In this document: positions 63,265 through 64,000 of the stretch, piece by piece
Layout of the letters: each line of letters begins with the position of its first letter
Numbering within the stretch: the stretch's first letter is position 1
Assembly: GCA_030710605.1 (NCBI GenBank)
Contig: CP092863.1
Coordinates: 142,444,580-142,508,579 of the forward strand
Reading direction: 5' to 3'
Origin: Cordylochernes scorpioides
Taxonomy: Eukaryota; Arthropoda; Arachnida; Pseudoscorpiones; Chernetidae
DNA: 64,000 nt
The notes under the pieces: generated by a model
The model's database searches: none
The model's input: the letters and a program-made list of their open reading frames with translations, nothing else
What the model was told of the DNA's origin: nothing
Translations under genes and position numbers: made by a program

Positions 63265-63350
63265 CAGTTAAACCTGTCTCTATCACCCACTCTCTATAGC
63301 ACCCTATTTTGGTGAGTCCCAAGAGGGGGCGCTTTAGACAGGTTTAACTG
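63265..63350. mobile_element. Tigger/pogo-like MITE, family M1, short copy 6
   Basis: CAGTTAAACCTGTCTCTATC at left, GACAGGTTTAACTG at right, TA flanks; only 86 bp, an internal deletion. Confidence 0.8.
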
Positions 63351-63532
63351 TACAATAACTAGAATTTTTATATAAAGGAAAGCATAAAATATCTCATTAT
63401 ATTTATTTTAACTCTATTAAGGGAAAAATTAATAATGCTCAGGATTGGCTGCCTTGTAGACTTGTTATACAGGCCATTCTTCTAGTGATATCAATATTTC
63501 TGTCAGATAGATTTTATCTCAGTTATATGATA

Positions 63533-64000
63533 ACTAGCGGACGTACCCGGGCGAAGCCGGGTTTCACCTGAGTAAAAGTTTGTCTAACGAATCTCCGATA
63601 AAGTGAACATTTTTTTCCCGGTCCCTTGAAAAATACTCGATAAGTTGAATAAAATCGATATTAATTGGTTCCCTCGGTAATTGGAAGTTAAAGGAATAGT
63701 ATCTTGCCTTGGAATTGTATCATTATTCTTGTATGGATGTACCCGCTTCGCCCGGGTACCCGAGTAAAGGTTTGTTTAACGAATCTCTCGATAAAGTGAA
63801 CATTTTTTCCGGTCCCTTGAAAAATACTCGATAAGTTGAATAAAATCAATATTAATTGGTTCCCTCGGTAATTGGGAGTTAAAGGAATAGTATCTTGCCT
63901 TGGAATTGTATCATTATTCTTGTCTCAAATAAATTGCCGTGTCATCCTGAATTTTGTCTTTCCTAATTTTCTACATTACAAAATCATCGTATCATCATGA
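63533..64000 (+). mobile_element. RTE-like repeat heads in tandem (continues off the window)
   Basis: ACTAGCGGACGTACCCGGGC starts a unit closely similar to 8576 onward. A second head begins at 63735 (GATGTACCCGCTTCGCCCGG) and repeats the next ~200 bp (GATAAAGTGAACATTTTTT, CCCTCGGTAATTGG, GTATCTTGCCTTGGAATTGT). Confidence 0.6.

Overview
This is AT-rich metazoan (most likely arthropod) genomic DNA. It holds one recognisable host protein gene, two nuclear-type tRNA-Gly(GCC) genes, and otherwise layer upon layer of mobile elements. Evidence for an animal nuclear genome: a PNUTS/PPP1R10 homologue, mariner, Tigger/pogo-like, Tc-like and hAT DNA transposons with TA or 8-bp target duplications, a Penelope-like element (PLE) with a GIY-YIG domain, APE-type non-LTR retrotransposons, tRNA-derived SINEs and an LTR retrotransposon. 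The species cannot be fixed from the sequence.

Layout. 1-2200: three copies of a ~180-bp TA-flanked MITE, a foldback element and a second MITE family. 2264-4378 (minus): PNUTS homologue in one uninterrupted 704-codon reading frame. 4.6-13.4 kb: foldback elements, a 5'-truncated PLE inserted in one of them, RTE-like repeats, the first tRNA-Gly, a nested foldback and a 158-bp tandem array. 14.6-24.4 kb: a LINE fragment, the second tRNA-Gly, SINEs, a hAT remnant and a 75-bp tandem array. 25-33 kb: a 1.6-kb satellite-like array, more MITEs, a decayed mariner and a hAT MITE. 33.7-39.3 kb: two full-length mariners of one family, one broken and one with an intact DD34D transposase. 38.68-62.39 kb: a tandem segmental duplication (unit A 38678-54313, unit B 54314-62389) whose junction lies inside the mariner.

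Two stories stand out. First, hammerhead-ribozyme-like folds recur inside several different foldback families and in the inverted terminal repeats of the PLE. Two copies (6417-6470 and 41145-41198) have every canonical part: stem I with an internal loop, CTGACGA, stem II, GAAA, a very short palindromic stem III and a GTT cleavage triplet. Others carry single identifiable core lesions. PLEs encoding hammerheads with tiny stem III are known; what is notable here is the range of small non-coding foldback families carrying the same fold. Second, the tandem duplication works as a natural before/after experiment. A 4.7-kb LINE and a 5.4-kb coding-poor LTR element occur only in unit A; a Tigger-like element, a Tc-like deletion derivative and a LINE fragment occur only in unit B. 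In each case the other unit gives the empty or differently filled site.

The elements interact mainly by nesting: PLE into a hammerhead foldback, SINE into a Tigger-like MITE, SINE into a foldback, LINE tail into a foldback, hAT into a foldback, mariner beside a Tigger-like MITE. Apart from PNUTS, the tRNAs and one 37-residue ORF of unknown status, I see no host genes.
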